Shown one piece after another: positions 16,691 through 24,567 of a stretch of DNA of 64,000 nucleotides. Both the position numbers and the translations under genes were made by a program. The DNA comes from Natrinema salinisoli (GTDB taxonomy: Archaea > Halobacteriota > Halobacteria > Halobacteriales > Natrialbaceae), in assembly GCF_020405205.1 (NCBI RefSeq), contig NZ_CP084470.1, positions 248,001 to 312,000 on the forward strand, in the 5' to 3' direction. Position 1 is the first letter of the stretch, and the number at the start of each line of letters is the position of its first letter. The notes under the pieces were generated by a model. It saw only the letters and a program-made list of their open reading frames with translations, did not search any database and was not told where the DNA came from.

Positions 16691-17854
16691 TTAGTCGTCC
16701 GTCGCCGAGTCAGACACAGACGAATCGAGACTACCGGTATCGAAGCCGCCCCAGTCGAACTTTCGCTGGAAGTACAGTGCGACGTTGACCAGCGCGAGCA
16801 AGACGGGGACTTCAATAAGCGGGCCGACAACGGTTGCGAATGCGACACCAGAGCCGACACCGAATACCGCCACGGCGACGGCGATGGCGAGCTCGAAGTT
16901 GTTCGACGCCGCTGTGAACCCGATGGCAGTCGTCGTGGAGTAGTCCGCGCCGATACCTCGCCCCATCCCGAAGCTCACGAGGAACATCACGACGAAGTAG
17001 ATCGTCAGCGGCACCGCGATCAACAGGACATCGCCCGGCGAGGCGACGATGGCGCCGCCCTGCGTGGCGAACATCACGATCACGGTGAACAGCAGCGCAA
17101 CGAGCGTTAGCGGATCAATCTTCGGAATAAACTCGTCATCGTACCAGGCTTCACTCTTGGCGCGAGTTCCGACATACCGGGTCAGGAAGCCGCCCGCGAA
17201 CGGAATCCCGAGAAAGATGACGATCGCCTCAAACACCTGCATCGGCGAGATGTCGAAGGTCGTGATCCCAGCGACGAGCGATTCCATGCCGAGCAGCGGC
17301 GGGAGGAACAGCGCGAAGAACCAGACGTACACCCCGTAGGTGATGATCTGGAAGAGGCTGTTGAACGCGACGAGGCCGGTGACGTACTCGGTCGAGCCCT
17401 CCGCGAGTTCGTTCCAGACCAGTACCATCGCGATACACCGCGCCATTCCGATGAACACGAGCCCGAGGAAGTACTCCGGCCGCGCTGGCAGGCCGGGGGC
17501 GAGCCCACTGAAGAAGACGACTGCCAACCCGAACATCAACGTCGGGCCGATCAACCAGTTCTGGATGAGACTGAGTCCGAGCACACGCCAGTTGCTGAAG
17601 ACGGTCCGAAGTTGCGAGTAATCGGCCTTCGCCAGTGGTGGGTACATCATCAGAATGAGCCCGATCTCGACGAGATGGAAGTCCTGAATCGGTTGGGTCA
17701 CCGACGGGGCGACGAAACCGAGTCCAACGCCGATTGCCATCGCACCAAAGATCCAGACGGTAAGGTACTTGTCGAGAAAGTCCATCGACCGCGGGTCACC
17801 ACAGCTCTCACAGTCGCAGTTGGGGCCGTGGTCGTGGGCGTCGACGTTACTCAT
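16691..17854 (-). CDS. acr3: ACR3-family arsenite efflux transporter
   Basis: The 387-residue protein has about ten membrane helices and the ACR3 signature around GMARCIAMVLVWNELAEGST with the conserved membrane Cys. Helices such as FTAASNNFELAIAVAVAVFG are also typical. It pumps arsenite out of the cell. The soluble N-terminus (DAHDHGPNCDCESCGD) is rich in His and Cys and could pick up metalloid, an unusual addition. The start at 17854 follows directly from arsR, whose stop it overlaps by eight bases; longer forms reaching 17989 lie inside arsR. Confidence 0.93.
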   Translation of the reverse strand: MSNVDAHDHGPNCDCESCGDPRSMDFLDKYLTVWIFGAMAIGVGLGFVAPSVTQPIQDFHLVEIGLILMMYPPLAKADYSQLRTVFSNWRVLGLSLIQNWLIGPTLMFGLAVVFFSGLAPGLPARPEYFLGLVFIGMARCIAMVLVWNELAEGSTEYVTGLVAFNSLFQIITYGVYVWFFALFLPPLLGMESLVAGITTFDISPMQVFEAIVIFLGIPFAGGFLTRYVGTRAKSEAWYDDEFIPKIDPLTLVALLFTVIVMFATQGGAIVASPGDVLLIAVPLTIYFVVMFLVSFGMGRGIGADYSTTTAIGFTAASNNFELAIAVAVAVFGVGSGVAFATVVGPLIEVPVLLALVNVALYFQRKFDWGGFDTGSLDSSVSDSATDD

Positions 17855-18248
17855 CGGCCACACTCCCATCGAGGACGGTAACGAGCGCGACGGCCCGGTT
17901 GGTAGCGCGGTACTTCTTCCACCGGCCGTCCTTTCGGCCGTCAACCAGTCCTGCATCGACGAGTTTCGAGAGCGCGTGGCTGAGACCACTCTCGGTCACG
18001 TCGACAACCGCGTTCAGCTCACAGACGCAGAGTTCATCTTGCGCGGCAACGAGCACCCGGACGAGCGTATACCGCGTCTCGTTGGAGAGTGCCGAAAGTA
18101 CATCGAGTTCAGTGTCCACCTGCGCTGTCCCGAGTGCTGCTTCGAGAGTGCTGAGCTCGTCGAGCCGGCGTTCGACGTCCTCATTGCGACACTCCTCGAG
18201 TTCGTCGTCGAGATAGCGTCGAAGTCGTTCCGTCGCTTGGGTCATCAT
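17847..18248 (-). CDS. arsR: ArsR-family arsenic-responsive repressor
   Basis: The 133-residue protein has an ArsR winged helix at about residues 48-120 (LDVLSALSNETRYTLVRVLV, TESGLSHALSKLVDAGLVDG, RWKKYRATNRAVALVTVL). DELCVCEL carries the Cys pair that binds arsenite in ArsR proteins. It should repress its own operon until arsenite binds. The N-terminal 45 residues form an extra acidic helical region. The second Met (18245) is an equally good start. Confidence 0.9.
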   Translation of the reverse strand: MMTQATERLRRYLDDELEECRNEDVERRLDELSTLEAALGTAQVDTELDVLSALSNETRYTLVRVLVAAQDELCVCELNAVVDVTESGLSHALSKLVDAGLVDGRKDGRWKKYRATNRAVALVTVLDGSVADE

Positions 18249-18264
18249 CGTCGAATTGAATAGA

Positions 18265-18346
18265 TACTCAAGTAAGAGTTCCGATTATCACTCCATATAG
18301 CGCATATTCTCGCTAATAGCCCTAACAGAGCGTGGGAATACTTGAG
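18265..18346. promoter_or_regulatory. ars operon promoter and operator region
   Basis: CTCAAGTA (18267-18274) and its complement TACTTGAG (18339-18346) form an inverted repeat. The first copy sits in a dyad-like TACTCAAGTA just before arsR. Read leftward, a TATATGG box at about 18294-18300 is placed to start transcription close to that half site, as expected for a repressor-controlled promoter. ArsR binding here is inferred. Confidence 0.4.
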
Positions 18347-18529
18347 CACTTTCTAAAGTATGTGATCGGCGGCCGTTATGAACCATGTGGACTCTCGGTC
18401 AAAGAAGAACTCAAGAAATACGGATCTATGATCTTACCAGCAACTCATTCTAACGTCGGCCCTTTCCGCTCATTCTACTGCCCGCTCATCAGTTAGCACT
18501 TCATCAAATGTTCCACGTAATCGCTCAAC

Positions 18530-18561
18530 TTTTTATCGCCCCAGAAGGGGTGAAGGGGCTG
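18530..18561 (+). promoter_or_regulatory. T-tract plus hairpin leader element, copy 1
   Basis: TTTTT at 18530 is followed by a GC-rich inverted repeat (GCCCC, loop, GGGGC) containing GGGGTGA. Near-identical arrangements stand before the ArdC-like gene (19570) and the SWIM gene (21515), always 51-60 bases before the ATG. It may be a TATA-like box with an operator, or an RNA hairpin in a short leader. Confidence 0.5.
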
Positions 18562-18583
18562 TTCTGTTGTCCCTTCGGAGTCA

Positions 18584-19513
18584 ATGATGGCAACGAGAGA
18601 TATCTATACGACGGCGTTCGACGAAGACGTCCAGACGACTACAACTACTTGTCCTGACTGTGGGGGCAGTCGCCGAAGAACTGGCCGCGAAACGATTTGT
18701 GAGGACTGTGGCCTCATGCTCGAGGAGACCCAGAATGACCGAGGACCAAACTGGGGACGGAGTGACGGGCAGGAATCGAAGAAACGGACTGGCGCACCAC
18801 TGACGCCAACGCGTCACGATCGGGGTCTGTCCACTGAAATTGGCTATCACCGAGATGGGAACGGAAACACGCTCTCGAGTTAAAAGCGACGGCAGCTGAA
18901 CCGACTGCGTCGCGAACAGTCTCGCGCACAGTGGCAGTCGAAAGCGGAACGGAACCTCGCGTATGGCCTCAGTGAAGTCCGGCGGATCGTCGCTCGTCTC
19001 GGTCTGGCGGAGAGTATCCGTGATCAGGCATGTACGCTCTTCCGACGGGCCCAATCCGAGGGGCTCTGTCACGGTCGATCGCTCGAGGCGGTAGCCGCAG
19101 CCAGTGTCTATGCAACGTCCCGATGTAACGGGTTCGGGCGATCACGGGCAGAAATCGCTGCCAGTGCTCGCTGTGATCAGGGGAGACTCACCAACGCCTA
19201 CGACGCGATGAATGTCGACCTCGAGTTACCGACACAGCCGATATCGTCGATCGATCGCATTCCAAAACTAGCGACGGAGCTCGAGGTTCCAGACCGAGTC
19301 CGTCGACGGGCAGTTGAGCTCGCACAGCAGGCGAGTGACGCTGGACTCACGATCGGCCGTCGACCGAGTGGCGTCGCGGCGGGGTGTCTGTATCTCGCTG
19401 CCGAGCGAGCTGGATTATGTCTCTCACAGCAGCAAATCGCTGATACTGCAGGAACATCGCCGAACACACTTCGAAATCGACGGGACGAGCTACTCGAGCT
19501 CGACGCCTGCTAA
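18584..19513 (+). pseudogene. Transcription factor B (TFB) with an in-frame stop
   Basis: The frame encodes a complete TFB layout. It has an N-terminal zinc ribbon (CPDCGGSRRR, CEDCGLM), the B-finger text DRGLSTEIGYHRDGNGNTLSS, and two cyclin repeats, including AGCLYLAAERAGLCLSQQQIADTAG near the end. A TAA at 18881-18883, where TFBs have a basic residue (Lys or Arg), ends the first part at 99 residues. The remaining 210 codons stay open in the same frame. TFB brings RNA polymerase to TATA promoters, and haloarchaea have many copies. The 99-residue zinc-ribbon part could still be made; otherwise this is a recent pseudogene or a sequencing error. Confidence 0.85.
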
Positions 19514-19569
19514 GAAAGAAGGACAGGATGAAGGTAGCGAGACTCCACTCGAACGGTGACTCGTGTAGG

Positions 19570-19600
19570 TTTTTCACCCCCTGAGGGGTGAGGGGCGTTC
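19570..19600 (+). promoter_or_regulatory. T-tract plus hairpin leader element, copy 2
   Basis: TTTTT (19570-19574) is followed by CACCCC, CTGA, GGGGTG, a perfect six-base-pair stem, then AGGGGCG. It lies 60 bases before the ATG of the ArdC-like gene and matches the elements at 18530 and 21515. Confidence 0.5.
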
Positions 19601-19629
19601 TCAGAAGTGAGCGTCCGTCATCGAAACCA

Positions 19630-20568
19630 ATGACTATGAGCGACTGTTCGCAGGTGTCCTTCGATAACTCAGACACCAGACGTGAGGAGATGCATAATAC
19701 GATGGAAGCGTGGGCCGAAGACCTCGTCGAGGAAGTCGACGACGCAGCCTCGAGTAAGCAGTTCCAGGAGTGGCTCGATGTGCAGAGTCGCTTCCATGAC
19801 TACTCCTACCGAAATACACTCCTGATCAACCGGCAGTGTCCACATGCGACCCGCGTCGCCGGCTATCGGACTTGGCAGACTGAATTCGATCGTCATGTGA
19901 AAGAAGGTGAAAACGCGATCTGGATCTGGGCACCAATCATCGCGAAGCAGTGTCCCGACTGTGAGAACTCGCCATCATACCACGAGCGAAGCGACTGTGA
20001 CTACGACGAGACGCCACCTGAAGAATGGTCGAAAGGTCTTGTCGGTTTTCGGCCAGCACCAGTGTTCAATATTTCCCAGACTGAGGGAGAGCAACTGCCC
20101 GAGCTCGAGACCGAAGCGACTGGAGATGTCGATGAACTACTGCCAGCGCTTCTCGAGGCAGCCTCGTCACTCACTGTGGATGTGGCGGTCGTCTCCCGAG
20201 ACGAATGGTCTCACGGCGATGCCAAGGGTATCTGTCAGTATCGTTCGCCTGCAGAGCCACCACTCGTCGAAGCACGTAACCGTGAGAACAGTGCCGATCT
20301 CGCTGTGACGCTCGTCCACGAGTACGCGCATGCCCTCTTACACAATGACACCGACGACAAGACCGAGCGCTCGAAACGCGAACTCGAAGCAGAGGCAGTC
20401 GGCTACATCGTCGGGCGGTACTTCGGCCTGGATACGAGCGGGTCGGCGTTCTATCTGGCTGCATGGGAAGGTAACGAGCCGGAGGTTATCTTCGACCGTC
20501 TCGAGTGGATCAGTTCGACAGCTGCGGAGATCATCGATGTCGTTGACGGGGTGATGGAGGATGAGTGA
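19630..20568 (+). CDS. ArdC-like DNA-binding / zinc metallopeptidase protein
   Basis: The 312-residue protein starts with an ArdC-type single-strand-DNA-binding region (about 40-140: FQEWLDVQSRFHDYSYRNTL, VAGYRTWQTEFDRHVKEGEN, IWIWAPIIAK). It ends with an ImmA/IrrE-like peptidase part with the zinc motif HEYAHALLH (about 233-241) and a downstream acid in ELEAEAVGYIVG. Between them a Cys pair insert (CPDCENSPSYHERSDC) may bind zinc. Such proteins are typical of haloarchaeal plasmids and integrated elements and may protect incoming DNA. The 3' end overlaps the next gene by eight bases. Confidence 0.75.
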   Translation: MTMSDCSQVSFDNSDTRREEMHNTMEAWAEDLVEEVDDAASSKQFQEWLDVQSRFHDYSYRNTLLINRQCPHATRVAGYRTWQTEFDRHVKEGENAIWIWAPIIAKQCPDCENSPSYHERSDCDYDETPPEEWSKGLVGFRPAPVFNISQTEGEQLPELETEATGDVDELLPALLEAASSLTVDVAVVSRDEWSHGDAKGICQYRSPAEPPLVEARNRENSADLAVTLVHEYAHALLHNDTDDKTERSKRELEAEAVGYIVGRYFGLDTSGSAFYLAAWEGNEPEVIFDRLEWISSTAAEIIDVVDGVMEDE

Positions 20569-20773
20569 TCGAAGGCTCCTCCTCGAGATCGTCACTACGC
20601 TCGAAGAGCAGGGACTCGGTCGTGACGAGTACCAATTGCAGCGGGCGGTCGATATCGAAGCACTTGAGCAACTCGTTGACTCAGCAGGTGCTGATCTCGA
20701 GGTCACATTCTCGGTTGGTGAGTTCCGTCTCTGCGTGACGCAGTCCGATGTGCAAGTTCTCGAAGGCCCGTAG
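20561..20773 (+). CDS. HalOD1-like small protein coupled to the ArdC-like gene
   Basis: This 70-residue protein overlaps the upstream stop by eight bases. Its pattern LLLEIVTTLEEQGLGRDEYQ, LQRAVDIEALEQLVDSAGA, FSVGEFRLCVTQSDVQVLE resembles the HalOD1 output domain: two helices, a D-x-EAL-x-xL helix and a final beta hairpin. HalOD1 is a haloarchaeal signalling output module of unknown mechanism. Co-translation suggests a partner of the ArdC-like protein. Confidence 0.6.
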   Translation: MSDRRLLLEIVTTLEEQGLGRDEYQLQRAVDIEALEQLVDSAGADLEVTFSVGEFRLCVTQSDVQVLEGP

Positions 20774-21093
20774 TAGGAGAACCTAGCTGGTTCTCCTATC
20801 GTATCGCACTCGATGAATCGTCGATCTTGACAGTCATCGCTCGAGGTGGCTATGGGCGAGCGGACACAGTTGGGAGAGAAAGAAGACCGGTCGCTACCGT
20901 CGTGTCTGTACTGGGGGAGAGCAGTGATTCTGGTATACACACGTAGGCAGATAGAACATATCGCATCGCCGTATGGCTGTCGAGTAGCGTCGCCAGACCT
21001 CTGTGGAATACTCTGCATCGATGTGATTGCAACCACCGATGCTACATATTTTGGAGCGGCATGATCAACGCGATTTTGAACCGCATTCAGGAG
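20774..21093. other. Gene-free stretch
   Basis: Nothing supportable was found in these 320 bases. Short frames on both strands lack family features, and the following gene is on the opposite strand, pointing toward this gap. Confidence 0.4.
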
Positions 21094-21357
21094 TTAGTCT
21101 TCCGGCATCGTCACTCGAAGTTCGCCGTCAACCTCGTAAAAGTAGCCTCGCTCGATCAACCGGGAGAGTGCGTGGGTCGCGTCCTCGGATTCAAGCCCTA
21201 AGTCATCAGTACTGCAAAGAACCTCGGTCGCTTGCTCTCGGGGGACTGACTGCACATCTTCCTCTTCAGCTGAATTGAAACTGTGAGTACAAAGGACATC
21301 GTACGCGTCTAAAATCCACCTTGGAAGCGGTGGCCGTGGATCGGAAACATCGTTCAT
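21094..21357 (-). CDS. Conserved haloarchaeal small protein (paralogue of 48417)
   Basis: This 87-residue protein shares the frame DPRPPLPRWILDAYDVLC, SVPREQATEVL, STDDLGLESEDATHALSRLI and ERGYFYEVDGELRVT with the gene at 48417-48695 in this window, about half the residues being identical. The C-terminal part looks like a winged-helix wing (two helices, then a beta hairpin). The function is unknown; a small DNA-binding role is only suggested by the fold pattern. Confidence 0.7.
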   Translation of the reverse strand: MNDVSDPRPPLPRWILDAYDVLCTHSFNSAEEEDVQSVPREQATEVLCSTDDLGLESEDATHALSRLIERGYFYEVDGELRVTMPED

Positions 21358-21514
21358 ATCGAATTCGTATTTGGAACTTCGTCATCGGCTCGGTTAAGAG
21401 CATCCCCCAACAGGTACAGAGCTGACTCCGTGAGGTATCACACCACTTCGAGTGCTGTCTCAAACAAACAGAGTCTGAGATACTTTCTACCGCCGATTAC
21501 CTAATCTGAAAGTG

Positions 21515-21543
21515 TTTTTCGCGCCTGACGGGTGAGGCGCGTC
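21515..21543 (+). promoter_or_regulatory. T-tract plus hairpin leader element, copy 3
   Basis: TTTTT (21515-21519) is followed by CGCGCC, a ten-base loop containing GGGTGA, and GGCGCG. The stem bases differ from copies 1 and 2, but the T-tract, the stem and the GGGTGAGG core are kept. It lies 51 bases before the SWIM protein start. Confidence 0.5.
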
Positions 21544-21565
21544 CACGTGTGCCTCGAGAGTACCC

Positions 21566-22126
21566 ATGAGTACAGATCGGCCAATTCAGAGCAAGCAACA
21601 CCAAGACCACCAACATGATTGCAATGACACCAGTGACCGAGAGCGACGTTATTCCGGCGACGTTGCTCGACAGAACGAGCACGAACTCGTCGCCATCGAC
21701 GAGTGGCTGCCAGGCACGGAGCCAACACCGTACGAGATCGATCTCACCGATGGTTTTGAGTACCGCACGCGCTACTGGCGCTGCCGAAACTGCGGTCAAG
21801 AACGAAATCGTCGTGACGAGTTCATCGATCGCTGTGAGACACCAGATCCACCAACTCCGCTCGGGGCCGGTGGCTACTCGATTGAGGATTCGCGAACCCG
21901 GCGTGCATTGAGCGAGGAGATGGACGTTCGCTTCGCCAGCGTGGGTTCAACCTACGAGGTCGTCAGCGAGAGCGGGAACACCTACGAGGTTGATGTTGAG
22001 ACAGAGACCTGTACCTGTCCAGATTGGGAACAACGCCAGCCCACCGGTGGTTGCAAACATCTCAGACGTGTTGAACTCGAGATCCGAACTGGAATCATCC
22101 CCGCTCCAGATGGGGCGTTCAATTGA
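21566..22126 (+). CDS. SWIM zinc-finger protein
   Basis: The 186-residue protein has a C-terminal SWIM finger, CTCPDWEQRQPTGGCKHLRR (C-x-C-x(n)-C-x-H), at about residues 150-170. It sits just after an alternating beta pattern (STYEVVSESGNTYEVDVETE). A separate Cys pair in WRCRNCGQERNRRDEFIDRC near the middle may bind a second zinc. The His-rich N-terminus (QHQDHQHDC) looks disordered. SWIM proteins bind DNA or proteins; in haloarchaea they often lie on mobile DNA near ArdC-like genes, as here. Confidence 0.75.
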   Translation: MSTDRPIQSKQHQDHQHDCNDTSDRERRYSGDVARQNEHELVAIDEWLPGTEPTPYEIDLTDGFEYRTRYWRCRNCGQERNRRDEFIDRCETPDPPTPLGAGGYSIEDSRTRRALSEEMDVRFASVGSTYEVVSESGNTYEVDVETETCTCPDWEQRQPTGGCKHLRRVELEIRTGIIPAPDGAFN

Positions 22127-22458
22127 TAACAGTAGTTGGTATACGGTTTCTTTATCCAGTGTTGGTCAGGAAACTCCGTTCAGTACAGAGATGACATTTG
22201 CCGCGGATTTTACGATTCATTCTAAATAGATAAGCCCTGCTACTATCTCCAGATAACTACTCGATCAAAACAGTGAATTCGTCGTCGAGATCGATTGTAG
22301 CAGTGGATCCAGCATATGGAAACACAATCGTCTCAATTCTATCACTAGCGAAGAGGTGAACAATTAGAAAATTATGCGATCCAATACACGTTCTAAATAG
22401 ACATTCATTGATTGTCATTGCAGAAATATTGAAGACATTCCAATTGATACAGTGTAGT
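22127..22458. other. AT-rich intergenic stretch
   Basis: No solid gene is present. A leftward frame ending at 22257 reads as a plausible short protein of about 50 residues (ending in DLDDEFTVLIE), but it has no recognisable family or clear start. Confidence 0.3.
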
Positions 22459-22668
22459 ATGAGTCCAAGACTCACGCTCGAACCGGTTGACAATATTCCC
22501 TCTGACTCCCAAGTATGCCACTACGACGAACTGAGTGAAGACGCGAAAGAAGAACTCCCTCTCCTCACAGTATCTGATGGTGTCTCTGTCGATGGATCAA
22601 TCGCAGACGGGTTCCATAACTGTGATCTCGTGAAGTCCACTGACTACTACGAGGTTTCTGTTGTCTAA
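22459..22668 (+). CDS. Conserved haloarchaeal small protein
   Basis: The 69-residue protein reads MSPRLTLEPVDNIPSDSQVC, HYDELSEDAKEELPLL and, at the end, CDLVKSTDYYEVSVV. The HYDELSE-x-AK and LVK-x-TDYY-x-V wording is that of a widespread small haloarchaeal protein without known function. Its stop overlaps, tail to tail, the end of the decayed PadR gene. A start at 22408 adds an unrelated hydrophobic leader and is not preferred. Confidence 0.6.
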   Translation: MSPRLTLEPVDNIPSDSQVCHYDELSEDAKEELPLLTVSDGVSVDGSIADGFHNCDLVKSTDYYEVSVV

Positions 22669-22951
22669 TCGATGAACTGTTCCTCCCATCTCTGCCTGTC
22701 CTCAATCGCTTCCTCTCCCTTATTAGCAATTGCATAGTAGTTTGTTCGCCTGTCGAGTTGCCCTTTCTCAACCAACTCCTTGTTGACGAGCGTGTCGAGG
22801 TTGGATAGAGCCGTCCATGACTGATATCGGCGTTGTAGTACTGTTCAACTTCGTCTTTGACGTACTGACCTGATGGTTGGTCTGCGCCTGCGATGACGTA
22901 CAACGGGTCGCGTTGGAATCCCGTGAGGTCGTCCACTTCGTTGGATTCCAT
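22665..22951 (-). pseudogene. PadR-type regulator with one-base frameshift
   Basis: The first half (VDDLTGFQRDPLYVIAGADQ, PSGQYVKDEVEQYYNADISH, GRLYP) is almost the same as the intact PadR protein at 32511-32786. After GRLYP the frame is lost. Comparison of the two genes shows one missing base near 22797-22803, just where NLDT should follow. The shifted frame then reads the expected PadR wing and ends with a WEEQFID-like tail at 22665. PadR proteins are small winged-helix repressors. This copy is probably dead. Confidence 0.75.
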
Positions 22952-23227
22952 TGGGCGTGGTGTTTGTTATCCATCCGATATCATATTATAAGCTCACTGT
23001 AGTCACCGAATCGGGCGATTCGGTTTCAGAAATCGTTCTGAATACGGGCTACTATCTACTGATAAACTGTGGGTTGAACTGATCGACCGCTCGAGATAAT
23101 TTGTCGCCCCCAGAGAGGTGCGGAGGCCCTATTGAAGCCTGCCGCAACAATCCATGCGAACAACTGATATAGCACCAGCGTCGCCAGCCGCGGAGACAAT
23201 TCAGTTCCTGAAGCGAGGTATCGCCAG

Positions 23228-23383
23228 ATGACCGAGCGCAACACGTGTCGGATACCGAATTATTCAGCACTCACTTGCGATCAGGCAGGATACGCTATCC
23301 GATTCTGTTCGGATAGCTGTGAGGTCCGAGATGACCACCTGCAGGCGGACGCTCGAGACGCGGCTCAGGAGGCTGCACTCTGA
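23228..23383 (+). CDS. Very small zinc-finger protein
   Basis: A 51-residue frame reads MTERNTCRIPNYSALTCDQA, then GYAIRFCSDSCEVRDDHLQA and ends DARDAAQEAAL. The GYAIRFCSDSC pattern resembles the treble-clef or YHS-like tail of haloarchaeal micro zinc-finger proteins. The first Cys pair is loosened (C-x9-C), which may mean decay. The remainder of 22952-23227 holds no clear gene, only a leftward hydrophobic fragment around 23056-23244. Confidence 0.45.
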   Translation: MTERNTCRIPNYSALTCDQAGYAIRFCSDSCEVRDDHLQADARDAAQEAAL

Positions 23384-23416
23384 TGCTCGAGCAGATCGAA
23401 GGACACTGAGTTTGAG

Positions 23417-23566
23417 GTGACAGCCAAGATTACCGCGCCCGGACTGCTCTCTGGATTGTCGATTAGGGGACCGATCGGCGGGGTAGGTGTTTTTCGTGGA
23501 TCAGTGATCGTTGGTGTGTTGCTCGTATTGGGTATCGGTGCTGCATGGCAGCTGTGGTCCTACTAA
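23417..23566 (+). CDS. Possible small membrane protein
   Basis: A GTG-started frame of 49 residues contains GLLSGLSIRGPIGGVGVFRG and one strong membrane helix (SVIVGVLLVLGIGAAWQLW), ending in SY. The helix and the clean end speak for a real gene, but no family is recognised and the start codon is uncertain. Confidence 0.35.
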   Translation: MTAKITAPGLLSGLSIRGPIGGVGVFRGSVIVGVLLVLGIGAAWQLWSY

Positions 23567-23689
23567 CTGATAGTTCTGTGTTGCTGCGAGTCTTCCGAAA
23601 AACGTCTACTATCTGCTGGGAATCTCCATGCCGGTGATGAGTATTGTCGTACCAACATTTTTTACGAGTAGATTCAGTAGTGCTATGGT

Positions 23690-24091
23690 ATGGCATCCGA
23701 TACTCCTCCCAGTACGACGGTCGATACGCCAGCCGCTGATAAGAGTGGGTCCAGTACTGCGATCAACGCGTTGATCGGGGCGGCCGCCGGTGTCATCCTC
23801 TCGTTCGTGCCGTTTTCCACATTGCTCGGTGGGGCGATCGCTGGCTACCTCGAGGGCGGCGAACCAGGTGATGGGTTGAGAGTTGGCGCTATCGCGGGGG
23901 TTGTCATGCTCATCCCGATGGTGCTCATAGGAATGTTCTTCATGATGTTTTTCGTTGGTTTCGGGACCGGTGGTGCTCCCCTCGCGTTCGGTATGATGGC
24001 GATCCTCATGCTGATGTTTGGTGCCTTGTATACCGTCGGTTTGAGTGCTGCCGGTGGTTACCTCGGTATCTACCTCAAGCACGAACTGTGA
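23690..24091 (+). CDS. DUF5518-type membrane protein
   Basis: The 133-residue protein has a polar N-terminus and three to four membrane helices. NALIGAAAGVILSFVPFSTL, GGAIAGYLEGGEPGDGLRVG and AIAGVVMLIPMVLIG match the haloarchaeal DUF5518 family, in which a Gly-rich pair of helices is followed by a short loop and further helices. The function is unknown. A longer relative lies at 28419-29159 in this window. Confidence 0.75.
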   Translation: MASDTPPSTTVDTPAADKSGSSTAINALIGAAAGVILSFVPFSTLLGGAIAGYLEGGEPGDGLRVGAIAGVVMLIPMVLIGMFFMMFFVGFGTGGAPLAFGMMAILMLMFGALYTVGLSAAGGYLGIYLKHEL

Positions 24092-24139
24092 TGCGATGAA
24101 TTACAATCAGAAGCGCACTTAACTAGCGTGCGATGGCTA

Positions 24140-24567
24140 TCAGGTTCCTTCCCGTGCCGTCCATTCTGCACTTGCCTCGACGGCATTCTCAATCGTCAGC
24201 CTCGCGTACTCTGGTGGCGCATCGCTCTCGTCGCCCCCACCATCTGGGAGAAACTCAAACGTTTTCTGCTCACCATCATCACCGATACGGGCAGCGAGTG
24301 TGGCGGCTGTCCCCGGCGCAGTGGAGATAAATTCCCGTCGAATGACTGTTTCTCCTGCTGGGATCGTCGTCTCAAGGGTGGCTGATGGGGAATGGTCAAC
24401 CGTTGTAACGGTGATAGACAAGTCTGACTGTGATGTATTGTAAACCCAGAGCGTCCCGCCGGGGTATTCGGGAGCGGAATCACCTTCAGAGGGAGCATCC
24501 CTACACATCCAGATATCGAGACAAGGCCGCCACCTGCCCCCACCGAAAGGAACTGCCGTCTCATCAT
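24140..24567 (-). pseudogene. Tat lipoprotein gene with frameshift at the lipobox
   Basis: The start encodes MMRRQFLSVGAGGGLVSISG followed by CVG, a Tat/lipobox signal. The mature part (DAPSEGDSAPEYPGGTLWVY, then TTIPAGETVIRREFISTAPG and a C-terminal NAVEASAEWTAREGT) is in another frame. Restoring one G in the run at 24499-24501 joins the two as CVGDAPSEGDS, so a single lost base explains the break. It may be a true frameshift or a homopolymer sequencing error. The product would be a beta-rich surface lipoprotein of unknown role. Confidence 0.7.

Noticed and set aside
22257-22412. Leftward frame of about 50 residues ending in DLDDEFTVLIE
   Set aside because: The wording is protein-like, but the start is unclear and no family is recognised, so it is not annotated as a gene.
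23052-23270. Leftward frames with a hydrophobic segment between the decayed PadR gene and the small zinc-finger gene
   Set aside because: There is no clear start, no family, and overlapping alternatives in two frames; at most a gene remnant.
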